DNA from: Halopseudomonas phragmitis
Lineage (GTDB): Bacteria > Pseudomonadota > Gammaproteobacteria > Pseudomonadales > Pseudomonadaceae
Reading direction: 5' to 3'
Assembly: GCF_002056295.1 (NCBI RefSeq)
Contig: NZ_CP020100.1
Location: 124,001-188,000, forward strand
DNA: 64,000 nt
The notes under the pieces were generated by a model, which was given only the letters and a program-made list of their open reading frames with translations, made no database searches and had not been told where the DNA came from. Numbering within the stretch: the first letter of the stretch is position 1; every line of letters starts with the position of its first letter. Below, in pieces: positions 17,961 to 27,750 of the stretch. The position numbers and the translations under genes were made by a program.

Positions 17961-19448
17961 ATGACAGCAAAAAACGTTGATGTATTGCTGGTCGGCGGTG
18001 GCGTCATGAGCGCTACCCTAGGAATGTTGCTCAAACAGCTGGATCCGGCCATGACCATTACCCTGGTCGAACGCTTGGATCACGTTGCTCACGAGAGCAC
18101 CGATGGCTGGAACAATGCCGGCACAGGTCACGCCGGCTACTGTGAGCTGAATTACACTCCTGAAGGCCCCGATGGCACTATCAGTATTGACCGGGCCCTG
18201 TCGATCAACGCGTCCTTTGAAGTGACCTTGCAGTTCTGGTCCTACCTGGTAGAGCAGGACATACTGCCCGGGCCGAAAAGCTTCATCAATCCGACCCCGC
18301 ACCTCAGCTTTGTCTGGGGCGACAAGGATGTAGCTTTCCTGCGCAAGCGCCATGAACTGCTCAGCGCCCACCATCTGTTCTCCGAGATGCAGTTCAGCGA
18401 ATCCGCCGAACAGCTGGCCGAATGGATGCCGCTGGTGATGGAACAGCGCAAGCCTGGCGAAAAAGTTGCCGCCACCCGGGTCGACTTCGGCTCGGACGTC
18501 GACTTCGGCTCACTGACCCGCAGCATGATTGCCAATCTCGAACGCCACGAGCAATTCGAGTTGAACCTCAGTCACTCGGTCAGCAGTCTGCGCAAGAGCA
18601 AACGCGGCTACTGGCGAGTCGAGGTGCGCGACGAGAAGACAGGTGAAGACAAACAGATCAACGCCAACTTTGTCTTCCTCGGTGCCGGCGGCGGCTCGCT
18701 GCCCCTGCTGCAGAAATCCAACATCGATGAAAGCCAGGGCTACGGCGGCTTCCCGGTCAGCGGCCAATGGCTGGTCTGCAAGAAGCAGGACATCGTCCAG
18801 CGCCACCACTCCAAAGTGTACGGAAAGGCTCCAGTTGGCGCCCCGCCGATGTCGGTCCCACACCTGGATACCCGCATCATCAACGGTCAGCCCGCGCTGC
18901 TGTTCGGCCCCTTTGCCGGCTTCACCACCAAGTTCCTGAAAAAGGGCTCGGTGCTGGACCTGTTCTCATCGGTCAAACGCTACAACGTAAAACCGATGAT
19001 GGCAGTCGGGATCGACAATATGGATCTGACCCGTTACCTGATCGCCGAGTCCTTCCAGTCACACAAGGATCGGGTGGCCTCGCTGCGCAACTTCTTCCCG
19101 AATGCCAAGGCCGAAGACTGGGCCCTGCAGAATGCCGGCATGCGCGTGCAGATCATCAAGAAGGACGCCAATGGTCACGGTAAGCTGGAGTTCGGCACCG
19201 AGATCGTTGCGGCCAAAGACGGTAGCCTGGCGGCACTGCTGGGCGCCTCTCCCGGCGCCTCAACCGCCGTGCAGGCAATGATCAACGTGCTGGAACGCTG
19301 CTTCAAGGAGCGCATGGCCTCGGCAGAATGGCAAGCCAAGATGCGCGAGCTGGTACCGTCCTATGGTCAGTCACTGATCAAGGATGCCGAGCTGCTCAAG
19401 AGCGTCCGCCAGCGGACCCTCAGCACCCTGGGGCTGACTCAGTCCTGA
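17961..19448 (+). CDS. mqo: malate:quinone oxidoreductase
   Basis: A 495-residue FAD-dependent, membrane-associated enzyme that oxidises malate to oxaloacetate and passes electrons to quinone. The N-terminal FAD site is VLLVGGGVMSATLGMLL, followed by the family signature GWNNAGTGHAGYCELNYTP. It bypasses the reversible NAD-linked malate dehydrogenase. The start ATG lies just after AGAGGCGAC. The 199-bp upstream gap (17762-17960) must hold its promoter but I could not pick it. Its stop overlaps the convergent M48 protease gene by ten bases. Confidence 0.97.
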   Translation: MTAKNVDVLLVGGGVMSATLGMLLKQLDPAMTITLVERLDHVAHESTDGWNNAGTGHAGYCELNYTPEGPDGTISIDRALSINASFEVTLQFWSYLVEQDILPGPKSFINPTPHLSFVWGDKDVAFLRKRHELLSAHHLFSEMQFSESAEQLAEWMPLVMEQRKPGEKVAATRVDFGSDVDFGSLTRSMIANLERHEQFELNLSHSVSSLRKSKRGYWRVEVRDEKTGEDKQINANFVFLGAGGGSLPLLQKSNIDESQGYGGFPVSGQWLVCKKQDIVQRHHSKVYGKAPVGAPPMSVPHLDTRIINGQPALLFGPFAGFTTKFLKKGSVLDLFSSVKRYNVKPMMAVGIDNMDLTRYLIAESFQSHKDRVASLRNFFPNAKAEDWALQNAGMRVQIIKKDANGHGKLEFGTEIVAAKDGSLAALLGASPGASTAVQAMINVLERCFKERMASAEWQAKMRELVPSYGQSLIKDAELLKSVRQRTLSTLGLTQS

Positions 19449-20497
19449 GCCTCGGTCTCGAACAGCACCAGCCGTTCACGGGTCGGCGGGTGGGTTGACA
19501 GGAAATCAGTCAGCCCGCCCGTCTGCTCCGCAGCCGAACCCGAGCCCTCCAGACGCCGCATGATATTGGCGAAATGGCGCAGTTCCAGTTGCTGTTCACG
19601 CATGAATTGCAAAGCAAAGGCATCCGCCTCACGCTCCATCCCCCGCGAATAACTGAGACTGGCCAGAACCGCCGGCAAGCTGGCGGCCATGTCCGACGCT
19701 GCCGACAGATCCCCGGTCAGCGCCACCATCATCCAAACCGCCAATGAACTCTGGACAATCCCCCGCAGGCTGTGGCGATGGACCACATGCCCTACCTCGT
19801 GCGCCAGAATACTGACCAGTTCGTGGTCATCGCGAGCCAGCTCGACCAGCTCATCGGTAAACACAATGATGCCCGCTGGCAATGCCATGGCGTTGGCACC
19901 CACCCGGTCACCATGGCGAAACAACACTTTCAGACTGTATTGTGGGTACTCTTCGGCCCACCGCTGCAGGTAAGGCTGGAAACTGGCCAGCACCTCTGCC
20001 TGGCGCTCCTCGCTCAAACGGCTGGGCTCCAGCCAGCGATCCAGACTATCGAGTGATTGCTGGCCCAGGTAACGCTCCACCTCGACCGGCAGCGCCTCGG
20101 CCACTAGCCGCGAAACCCAGGGTATGCCATGGGTGAAGCTGCCGACCAGAAACCCCAGCATCAACACCGTGCCCAGCACAATCAGTTTGAAATTGGTCTC
20201 CAGACGGCTCAGCCACCAGCCGGATGAACGTCCGCTGGCAGCCTGCCACACGGCCCGCAGAGCAGCCTGATCACGACTTTCGAACACGCCGCCGTCGGCC
20301 AGATACAGGCTCCCGGCCGCGCCACTGACCTGGGTCCCCAGGCGTAGGCCATCACGGTTCAGCAACCGCTCACCGGCATCGCTGATCAGCCAAAGCTGCT
20401 CTGCACGCCAACCCAGCCGGGCATTGTGACTACGACTGCGCTTGCCGTCGAAAAACTGCCCTTCGACCCACAGCTCAGATGACCGGGATGCCGACAT
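19439..20497 (-). CDS. M48 family membrane metalloprotease
   Basis: About 352 residues. An N-terminal soluble region of about 90 residues is followed by a membrane helix (LIVLGTVLMLGFLVGSFTHG), then an M48 peptidase domain with the zinc motif HEVGHVVHRH and the third-ligand motif EREADAFALQ. This is a BepA/Oma1-like layout with the N-terminal domain seen in proteins linked to DUF898 genes. The ATG at 20497 lies inside the upstream DUF898 gene, six bases after GAGG, which gives a 23-bp overlap and likely translational coupling. A quality-control role at the membrane is inferred. Confidence 0.88.
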   Translation of the reverse strand: MSASRSSELWVEGQFFDGKRSRSHNARLGWRAEQLWLISDAGERLLNRDGLRLGTQVSGAAGSLYLADGGVFESRDQAALRAVWQAASGRSSGWWLSRLETNFKLIVLGTVLMLGFLVGSFTHGIPWVSRLVAEALPVEVERYLGQQSLDSLDRWLEPSRLSEERQAEVLASFQPYLQRWAEEYPQYSLKVLFRHGDRVGANAMALPAGIIVFTDELVELARDDHELVSILAHEVGHVVHRHSLRGIVQSSLAVWMMVALTGDLSAASDMAASLPAVLASLSYSRGMEREADAFALQFMREQQLELRHFANIMRRLEGSGSAAEQTGGLTDFLSTHPPTRERLVLFETEAQD

Positions 20498-21779
20498 CGA
20501 AGGCCTCGCCCAGCTCCTGACCAATGGCGCTGGCGCGCTGGGTTTCAGCAGCGACGAAGCTGTCCAGATCGCCATACACCTGCACCTGAGTACAACTGGC
20601 CCGATAGGCGGCCATCCGCACTTTGGCCCAAGGCGTGAACAGCCCCAGCGTCAGCACGATGAACAGGCTGTTGGTCAGATAGATCCAGACCATCCGGCGT
20701 TTGCCCAGAGTTGACTCGAAGCCATGCAGCCCCAGCACCGTGGAGTTCATGATCAGATTGGTCAGGCCAGCCAGGAAATAGCCAAACAGCGCCAGATAGC
20801 CGATCGCGGCCGTGATGATAGCCAACGCGCCATGCAGAGAACTGACCAGCAGAGACAGCAGTACAAAACCAACCAGCACGCCGATCACTCGGAAAAAGAA
20901 TACATAATAGTCAGTGCCGCTGGCCTTGAAGCGGAACGGCATGGTGCCGAAGCGCATGTTGTTGACCACAAAGCCGTGCAACTTGAACAGACTGTAGGGC
21001 AGCGCCAGCAACAAGCTCAGCACAGCAAGAAGCGGCCAGATATAGATCGCCATGAACGCCTGGCCGTAGCCACCCTGAAAGTCGAACCGGACATTGCGCC
21101 AGGCGCTGTTGACCGCATTGAATTTCAGCGCCCGAATGACGATCCAGGGCACCAGCGGTATGAACAGTAACAGCAGAATCAGCGCCCCCATTGCCCAGAA
21201 GTTGGAGACCACCATCCAGAGAATCAGTGCCGCCAGAGCCACCAGCCGGCCACGAAAAATCACCCAGGGATCAGCCAGATACTGAAAACTGGCGCCAGCA
21301 ACCTCGGTATGGCCATAGAAGTACTGGTTGGTACGTACCTTGGCCCAGGGCGCATAGAACCCCAGAGTCAGAACAATAAGCAGGATATTGACGATCCAGA
21401 TGCCGAAAAACTCACTGCCGATCCCGGTAAACTTTACCGGCTCCAGGCGCCGCGGCAGGCTTGGCTCGGTGGATTGTTCACGACTGGGCTCGCGTGCCTC
21501 AAAGCGTACCGAGCCCCCTGCTGGCGCTACGTCTGCAGCAGGCGCCTCGTCCTCAACTTCAAGCTCAACCAGCAGGCCTGCGACTTTCAAACGCGCCCGG
21601 TAGATTTCCGCCTGGGTTCTTGGCAGGCCTTTTTTGATCGTTGCCGAGCGACCGCTCAACAAGCTATCGATCTGGCTGTCAGTGAAGCCCAGTTCTTTCA
21701 GGTTGGCGCTCAATTGCGCCGGCGAGACCCCCTCGACCAATTGGCCGCTATAGCGTACCCGGTAATGCCTGGTGTCCAT
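20475..21779 (-). CDS. DUF898 (YjgN-like) membrane protein
   Basis: About 434 residues. The first 75 or so (MDTRHYRVRYSGQLVEGVSP, then LLSGRSATIKKGLPRTQAEI) form a small soluble domain also seen at the front of other proteobacterial membrane proteins. After a Glu/Ala-rich linker comes a DUF898/YjgN domain of about eight membrane segments with two related halves, each containing a FxPWAKVR motif (LGFYAPWAKVRTNQYFYG and LGLFTPWAKVRMAAYRAS). The function is unknown. It forms a two-gene overlapping unit with the M48 protease. The start at 21779 has AAGGA five bases upstream. Confidence 0.85.
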   Translation of the reverse strand: MDTRHYRVRYSGQLVEGVSPAQLSANLKELGFTDSQIDSLLSGRSATIKKGLPRTQAEIYRARLKVAGLLVELEVEDEAPAADVAPAGGSVRFEAREPSREQSTEPSLPRRLEPVKFTGIGSEFFGIWIVNILLIVLTLGFYAPWAKVRTNQYFYGHTEVAGASFQYLADPWVIFRGRLVALAALILWMVVSNFWAMGALILLLLFIPLVPWIVIRALKFNAVNSAWRNVRFDFQGGYGQAFMAIYIWPLLAVLSLLLALPYSLFKLHGFVVNNMRFGTMPFRFKASGTDYYVFFFRVIGVLVGFVLLSLLVSSLHGALAIITAAIGYLALFGYFLAGLTNLIMNSTVLGLHGFESTLGKRRMVWIYLTNSLFIVLTLGLFTPWAKVRMAAYRASCTQVQVYGDLDSFVAAETQRASAIGQELGEAFDVGIPVI

Positions 21780-21946
21780 ACAGGTCCTTCCATTGGATGA
21801 ATGCAGAGAAAAGTCATACGCGGCATACCGGCAAATCGGCATCCTTGCGTAATAGGCTATTCAAGCAGGCTGTAACATTTTGTGCAACTTGGAGAGTTCT
21901 CGGCGCCTTCCAGGCGACAGCGAAGATGCCTGAACTCCATCGTGCA

Positions 21947-23146
21947 CTACCTCTGTGCCGCTGCAAAGCCGTGCCGCTTTGCAGCCCATAACACCACCAG
22001 TGTGGCGGTCAGCAGCACTAGCAGTGCAGGTGCGAATGCAGCGACACCAAGGCGGTCCAACAGGATGCCACCAACAATCCCCCCACCTGCAATCGCCATA
22101 TTCCAAGCCGTGACCAGCATCGACTGCGCCACGTCGGCGGCCCCCCTGGCCGTCTTGGCGATAGCCGTCTGAAACAGCGTTGCCGCACCACCAAACGCCA
22201 ACCCCCAGACAGCCACAGCGGAATATACGGCGGCAGGTGCATCTGCCGCGATGCCGAGCACCAGCGCAGCCAGGCCGAACAACGCCGTGCTGGCGAGTGT
22301 CAGCGCACGCAGGTACCGGTCAATCAACACACCGATAACCCAAATGCCCAACAAAGAAGTCACGCCAAATACCAGCAGCACCAGATCCGCGCGTTCGGCC
22401 ATGCCCGCCGTCGCCAGGAAAGGCGTGATGTAGGTGTAGAGGATGTTGTGCGCCAGCACGAAAGCCAATACCACAAAAAGCACCGGTCGAATCCCTGGCA
22501 TGATGAACACACGCCCAACCGACAAGCGCTTGCCCGCAGCCTGCCCAGCGAAGTCCGGCACCCGAATGCGCACCCACAACATCAGCACCAATGCCAATAC
22601 GCTCATAATGCCGAAACACATTCGCCAACCCACCAGATTGCCCAGGAACGTCCCGGCCGGCACGCCCAACGACAAGGCCAGGGGGGTACCGACCATCGCA
22701 ATGGCGATGGCGCGACCCTTCTGGTGCTCAGGCACCATGCGCGCCGCGTAGCCCGCCAACAGCGCCCACAGCAGCCCAGCCGAGACACCGGCCAAGAAGC
22801 GCGCCACCATCGTCACGGCATAACTGCCCGAGAAGGTCGTGACGGTATTGGCGACGACAAAGCCCGCAATGGCCACCAGCAGCAACGGACGGCGGCGCAC
22901 GCCTTGCGTAGCAGCAGTCAGTGGAATGGCAGCCACGAGAGATCCGATGGCATAAATAGTGACGAGCTGCCCTGCCAGCGCTTCGGAAATGTTTAGACCT
23001 GCACTGATCTGCGGCAGAAGACCAGCGGGCAGCGCCTCGGTCAGGATCGTGACAAAGCCCGCTAACGCCAAGGCCAACAGCGATGCAAAAGGAAGACGGG
23101 CGTTTGGCGAGCCCGCACTGTCGAATGTGGATGTTGAAGGAGCCAT
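21947..23146 (-). CDS. MFS efflux transporter (AraJ/YdhP-like)
   Basis: About 399 residues with about twelve membrane segments. The opening LALAGFVTILTEALPAGLLP and the loop AIPLTAATQGVRRRPLLL mark the DHA1/AraJ-like drug or metabolite exporters of the major facilitator superfamily. The substrate cannot be told from sequence. I chose MAPSTSTFD (23146): longer in-frame starts at 23218 or 23245 would run through the inverted repeat I take as the operator shared with the divergent LysR gene. The divergent pair is a typical regulator-plus-exporter cassette. Confidence 0.85.
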   Translation of the reverse strand: MAPSTSTFDSAGSPNARLPFASLLALALAGFVTILTEALPAGLLPQISAGLNISEALAGQLVTIYAIGSLVAAIPLTAATQGVRRRPLLLVAIAGFVVANTVTTFSGSYAVTMVARFLAGVSAGLLWALLAGYAARMVPEHQKGRAIAIAMVGTPLALSLGVPAGTFLGNLVGWRMCFGIMSVLALVLMLWVRIRVPDFAGQAAGKRLSVGRVFIMPGIRPVLFVVLAFVLAHNILYTYITPFLATAGMAERADLVLLVFGVTSLLGIWVIGVLIDRYLRALTLASTALFGLAALVLGIAADAPAAVYSAVAVWGLAFGGAATLFQTAIAKTARGAADVAQSMLVTAWNMAIAGGGIVGGILLDRLGVAAFAPALLVLLTATLVVLWAAKRHGFAAAQR

Positions 23147-23227
23147 AACGATGCCTTGTCGGGCGCCGGTTGCGTGCGGAACAGGCACGGAAGCGGCACG
23201 GGAGAGATAGGCAGCCATGGTGAGAGC

Positions 23228-23246
23228 ATTGTCGATACAAGACAAT
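23228..23246. promoter_or_regulatory. inverted repeat between MFS and lysR-type genes
   Basis: ATTGTC-N7-GACAAT is a perfect 6-bp inverted repeat in the 151-bp gap between the divergent MFS and LysR-type genes. It is a candidate LysR operator, though its spacing does not give the classic T-N11-A core. The surrounding sequence (23247-23290) is AT-rich and could hold the promoters. Confidence 0.4.
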
Positions 23247-23297
23247 AATGCTACTTTTCAAAATATATCGGACAAATATTCACAAATTGGCAAAACG

Positions 23298-24230
23298 ATG
23301 GAATCCCTCAACAGCATTGCGTTCTTCGTGCAGGCGGCGGAAACCCGCAGCTTCTCCGAAGCCGGACGCAACCTTGGCGTGTCCTCGTCTGCGGTGGGTA
23401 AAAGCGTGTCCCGTCTGGAGGAACGGCTGGGCGTGCGTCTGTTCCACCGTAGCACGCGCAGCATCACGCTGACCGCCGAGGGCACGCTGTTTCTCGAACG
23501 CTGCCGACGCATCCTTTGCGAAGTGGAAGCCGCCGAACTGGAGCTGGCCGAAACCCAACAAGCGCCACGGGGCCGGCTGCGCATCAGCCTGCCGCTGGTC
23601 GGGATGCTGGTCATGCCTGCTCTGACAGCCTTCATGCACCGCTATCCGGCCATCGAACTGGATGTGGATTTTTCGGATCGCCTAGTGGACGTGATCGAGG
23701 AGGGCTTCGATGTTGTGATGCGCACAGGTAAGCCGGCGGATTCGCGCTTGATGTCGCGCCCCCTTGGCAATTACCGGCTGAAACTTGTTGCTTCGCCGGA
23801 TTACCTAGCGAGCCACGGGACACTCGAGGTTCCCGCCGATCTGGCGCACCACGCCTGCTTGCAGCACAAGTTCCCTAGCACGGGCAAGTTCGAGCCATGG
23901 CCGTTGAAACGCGCTGAAGATGCGTCGGAATGGGTATTGCCGGCCTCGATGGTGTGCAACACATCGGCAGCCTTGATGGACGTGGCCGTAGCGGGATTGG
24001 GTATCGCGTGCCTGCCGGACTTCATGGTGCGCCGAGCCATCGAGCGTGGAGAACTGACACCCGTGCTGGACGCGTATATAGAACACCAGGGCACCTTCCG
24101 ACTGCTGTGGCCGTCGAGCAAGCACCTGTCGCCAAAGCTACGCGTGTTCATCGACTTCATGGTCGAGACGCTTTTTGCGGAGAAGGCTGTGGCGCAGGAG
24201 GAAAGCACGGAACTGACGACACACCATTGA
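23298..24230 (+). CDS. LysR-type transcriptional regulator
   Basis: A 310-residue regulator. The winged helix-turn-helix lies at residues about 3-60 (FFVQAAETRSFSEAGRNLGV, then SSAVGKSVSRLEERLGVRLF). A periplasmic-binding-like effector domain follows (about 90-295). It is transcribed away from the MFS exporter and probably controls it in response to an unknown ligand. The chosen ATG gives the usual LysR start (MESLNSIAFF); the open extension upstream would cross the operator region. Confidence 0.92.
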   Translation: MESLNSIAFFVQAAETRSFSEAGRNLGVSSSAVGKSVSRLEERLGVRLFHRSTRSITLTAEGTLFLERCRRILCEVEAAELELAETQQAPRGRLRISLPLVGMLVMPALTAFMHRYPAIELDVDFSDRLVDVIEEGFDVVMRTGKPADSRLMSRPLGNYRLKLVASPDYLASHGTLEVPADLAHHACLQHKFPSTGKFEPWPLKRAEDASEWVLPASMVCNTSAALMDVAVAGLGIACLPDFMVRRAIERGELTPVLDAYIEHQGTFRLLWPSSKHLSPKLRVFIDFMVETLFAEKAVAQEESTELTTHH

Positions 24231-24317
24231 ACGCAGACATATCGCTTGGATGCTCGCGGTTACTGCACCACTTGAATGGCTCGCCCAAGCGTTTGCCGGG
24301 CCACTCAGCTACCCACG

Positions 24318-25334
24318 CTACTGACGCTTGAACGCCAGATAACTGCGGTGCGGATTTGGAGTACGCCAGATAAAACCCTCGACGTAGTAGTGCAGAAATG
24401 ACAGCGTGAGGATAACGATACCAATCAGAGGCAGCTGCTGGTAATAGGTCAGCACGTAGGCAATCAGCCCAGACAACAGCGGCAACAGCAGCCAGACCGG
24501 CAATCGCGTAACACGGGCCATCCGGTAAATCAGGTTCACCGGTTGCTGGCGATTACGGTTGCTGTCGTGGCTTATGTAAATGATATACGCGGTTACATCA
24601 TGGATAACGCGCGGAATCAGGATCACGAACAGGGTATAGCCGGCTTCATTGATGACAAAAGCCGACAGCAGCAAGGCGACATTACCCCACAGATACCAGA
24701 CGCCGATCCGATGCCTGGCCTGCCAGGTCAACTGCCATGCCAGCACCATCACCGCAGCGCACAATGCGGCAGCCATATAGCGCAGCATCAGGTAAATATC
24801 CAGCGAACCCAGACTCAGCCGGCCTATATAGGTTGCGCCATAGACATTCATGTAGATGGCAAATCCGGCCAACACCGATAGCCATTTCCAAGCCCTGAAT
24901 ACAGGCGAAGGCGCAATGCCAAGCATCATCAGCGACAATCCCAACTGCTGCGCCAGCACATGGTAGATCGTGTAAAAGGCCAGGAATACGAACAACAACT
25001 GATAGCTCAGCGGCTGCGGGCCGACATAACCGAGCGTGGACAGCGCGGCAAAGCCCAGCAACGGCCACAACAGGCGGCGCCGATAGTGCTGCAGGTAATC
25101 ACGGTCAGCCATGCTGACGAAACTGGCCACAATGTGCGGCAGACCAAATACCAGGGTCCAGAACGGCCAGTGCATGGGGTCATTGGGTAAGGACCGGCGC
25201 AGCCACCCGCCACCTGGCAGGCTATCCAGCAGCACTATCAGCAGCACCAGCGGAATCAGGGCATATAACCCCAGCAGCCAGCGGCAATCAACCTCGCGCA
25301 GCACCGGCAATGTAGTTGTTGTATCAACGCTCAT
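24318..25334 (-). CDS. polytopic membrane protein with conserved-looking histidines, unknown function
   Basis: A 338-residue membrane protein with about nine hydrophobic segments. Its striking feature is histidines and polar motifs near membrane borders: FGLPHIVASF, YTIYHVLAQQLGLSLMM, PRVIHDVTAYIIYISHDSNR and FLHYYVEGFIWR. Several His residues close to helix ends suggest a metal or haem site. The PHI motif loosely recalls Brp/Blh-type carotene dioxygenases, but I cannot establish homology. It lies 60 bp downstream of the periplasmic binding protein gene on the same strand, so the two may be one transcript. Confidence 0.6.
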   Translation of the reverse strand: MSVDTTTTLPVLREVDCRWLLGLYALIPLVLLIVLLDSLPGGGWLRRSLPNDPMHWPFWTLVFGLPHIVASFVSMADRDYLQHYRRRLLWPLLGFAALSTLGYVGPQPLSYQLLFVFLAFYTIYHVLAQQLGLSLMMLGIAPSPVFRAWKWLSVLAGFAIYMNVYGATYIGRLSLGSLDIYLMLRYMAAALCAAVMVLAWQLTWQARHRIGVWYLWGNVALLLSAFVINEAGYTLFVILIPRVIHDVTAYIIYISHDSNRNRQQPVNLIYRMARVTRLPVWLLLPLLSGLIAYVLTYYQQLPLIGIVILTLSFLHYYVEGFIWRTPNPHRSYLAFKRQ

Positions 25335-25393
25335 GCCAGCATTGTTGGCCAGCCATACAGCCCCGGCAATCGCCTGAATGGGTCACCCTAGTG

Positions 25394-26134
25394 CTACAAG
25401 CGGGTCGGATCCAACTCAACACCCTGCGCCTTCAGCTCGTCATAAGCCCGATCCAGATCCTTGCGCAACTGCTCGGCAAACTGGGTCTGGCGCGACAACA
25501 CCAGACGCATCGGCTGATTGTCCACGGCGATATGCGGCAACTCGTCCAGAGCGAAATCACTCAGCAGCGGCTCCACCTGACTGCGGTATTCCAGCAAATA
25601 ATCCGCCCGCCCCAACAGCAGCATGCTGATCGCCCCCTGATGCGAAGCACTGCGGTGTATCGTGAGATTCAGTCCCGGATCATCCATGATCCGGCGTAGC
25701 CGGTCGGTGTAGGTGTAATTGGTGATCAGGATCAGACTGCTACCTTGCAGACTGTCCGGCCATACCGGGGCCGGGGTACCGGGCCGGTGATAAAGGTTGA
25801 TCCGCACCTGGGTCAGGTCGCGTTCAGTCTCCAGCGTGTAGGGCGCCAGATCAGGCTTGTTGAGCAACCCCGGCCACAGATGCACGGCCCCGTCCTGCAA
25901 TCCGACAAACACCCTGGCCGCAGGCAAAATCCGTAATTCATAGGGATAACCGGCCTGCTCAAGCAAACGTCGAACCAGGCTGACCGTGCGCCCGACCGGC
26001 TGGCCGTCCTGGTCTGGCTCAGCGTGCCCTGGGAATTTCATGAAAGCCACCTGCACCACGGGCTTGGCAGACTCCACAGCCCAGGCAGCCGGCACCACCA
26101 ACATGAACATGCTAATCAGCAGGACGATGCGCAT
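25394..26134 (-). CDS. periplasmic solute-binding family 3-like protein
   Basis: About 246 residues with a clear signal peptide (MRIVLLISMFMLVVPAAWA, cut after AWA). The mature part has the two-lobed pattern of family 3 binding proteins: VQVAFMKFPGHAEPDQDG, then LVRRLLEQAGYPYELRILP, then LLLGRADYLLEY and a C-terminal helix of the FAEQLRKDLDRAYDELKAQG type. No ABC permease or ATPase is nearby, so it may be an orphan or a sensor-type binding protein. The start at 26134 fits the signal peptide; a GTG nine codons earlier is open. Confidence 0.75.
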   Translation of the reverse strand: MRIVLLISMFMLVVPAAWAVESAKPVVQVAFMKFPGHAEPDQDGQPVGRTVSLVRRLLEQAGYPYELRILPAARVFVGLQDGAVHLWPGLLNKPDLAPYTLETERDLTQVRINLYHRPGTPAPVWPDSLQGSSLILITNYTYTDRLRRIMDDPGLNLTIHRSASHQGAISMLLLGRADYLLEYRSQVEPLLSDFALDELPHIAVDNQPMRLVLSRQTQFAEQLRKDLDRAYDELKAQGVELDPTRL

Positions 26135-26307
26135 CCTGTACTCTCTTATTGTTTTGACCACTGCCCAGCTCCTGCCCCACTACCCGCCAGCTCCGCTGGC
26201 GCACATCATTGGTAGACCATGGTAGCTTAGCCAAAAAACCAGCGTCAAAACACTCTCACACAACTCTCCAGGGAAATACTGATTAAATCAGCTTCGGCCG
26301 AGGACCA

Positions 26308-26344
26308 TAAAAAAACCCCCGCGGGAATGTTCCCAACGGGGGTT
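26308..26344 (-). terminator. glyA terminator
   Basis: On the minus strand AACCCCCGTTGGGAA, a short loop and TCCCGCGGGGGTT are followed by a T run (26315-26309). It starts 19 bases after the glyA stop codon. The rest of the gap up to 26134 holds another hairpin near 26190-26206 (CGCCAGC / GCTGGCG) but no gene. Confidence 0.9.
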
Positions 26345-26362
26345 GATCGGCAAATTGTGCGA

Positions 26363-27616
<1,254 letters not shown>

Positions 27617-27750
27617 GTCACGGCCCCCTGTCAGGCGTTCGGGAATGAAAGGCGCGCATTTTACCCCAAGCCGCGGCCCCTGGCACATGAAAAGCGTTCA
27701 GCGGTACAACAAAATCCATTCACGCAGTGCCTGGTCAGCCCAAACAGCCC

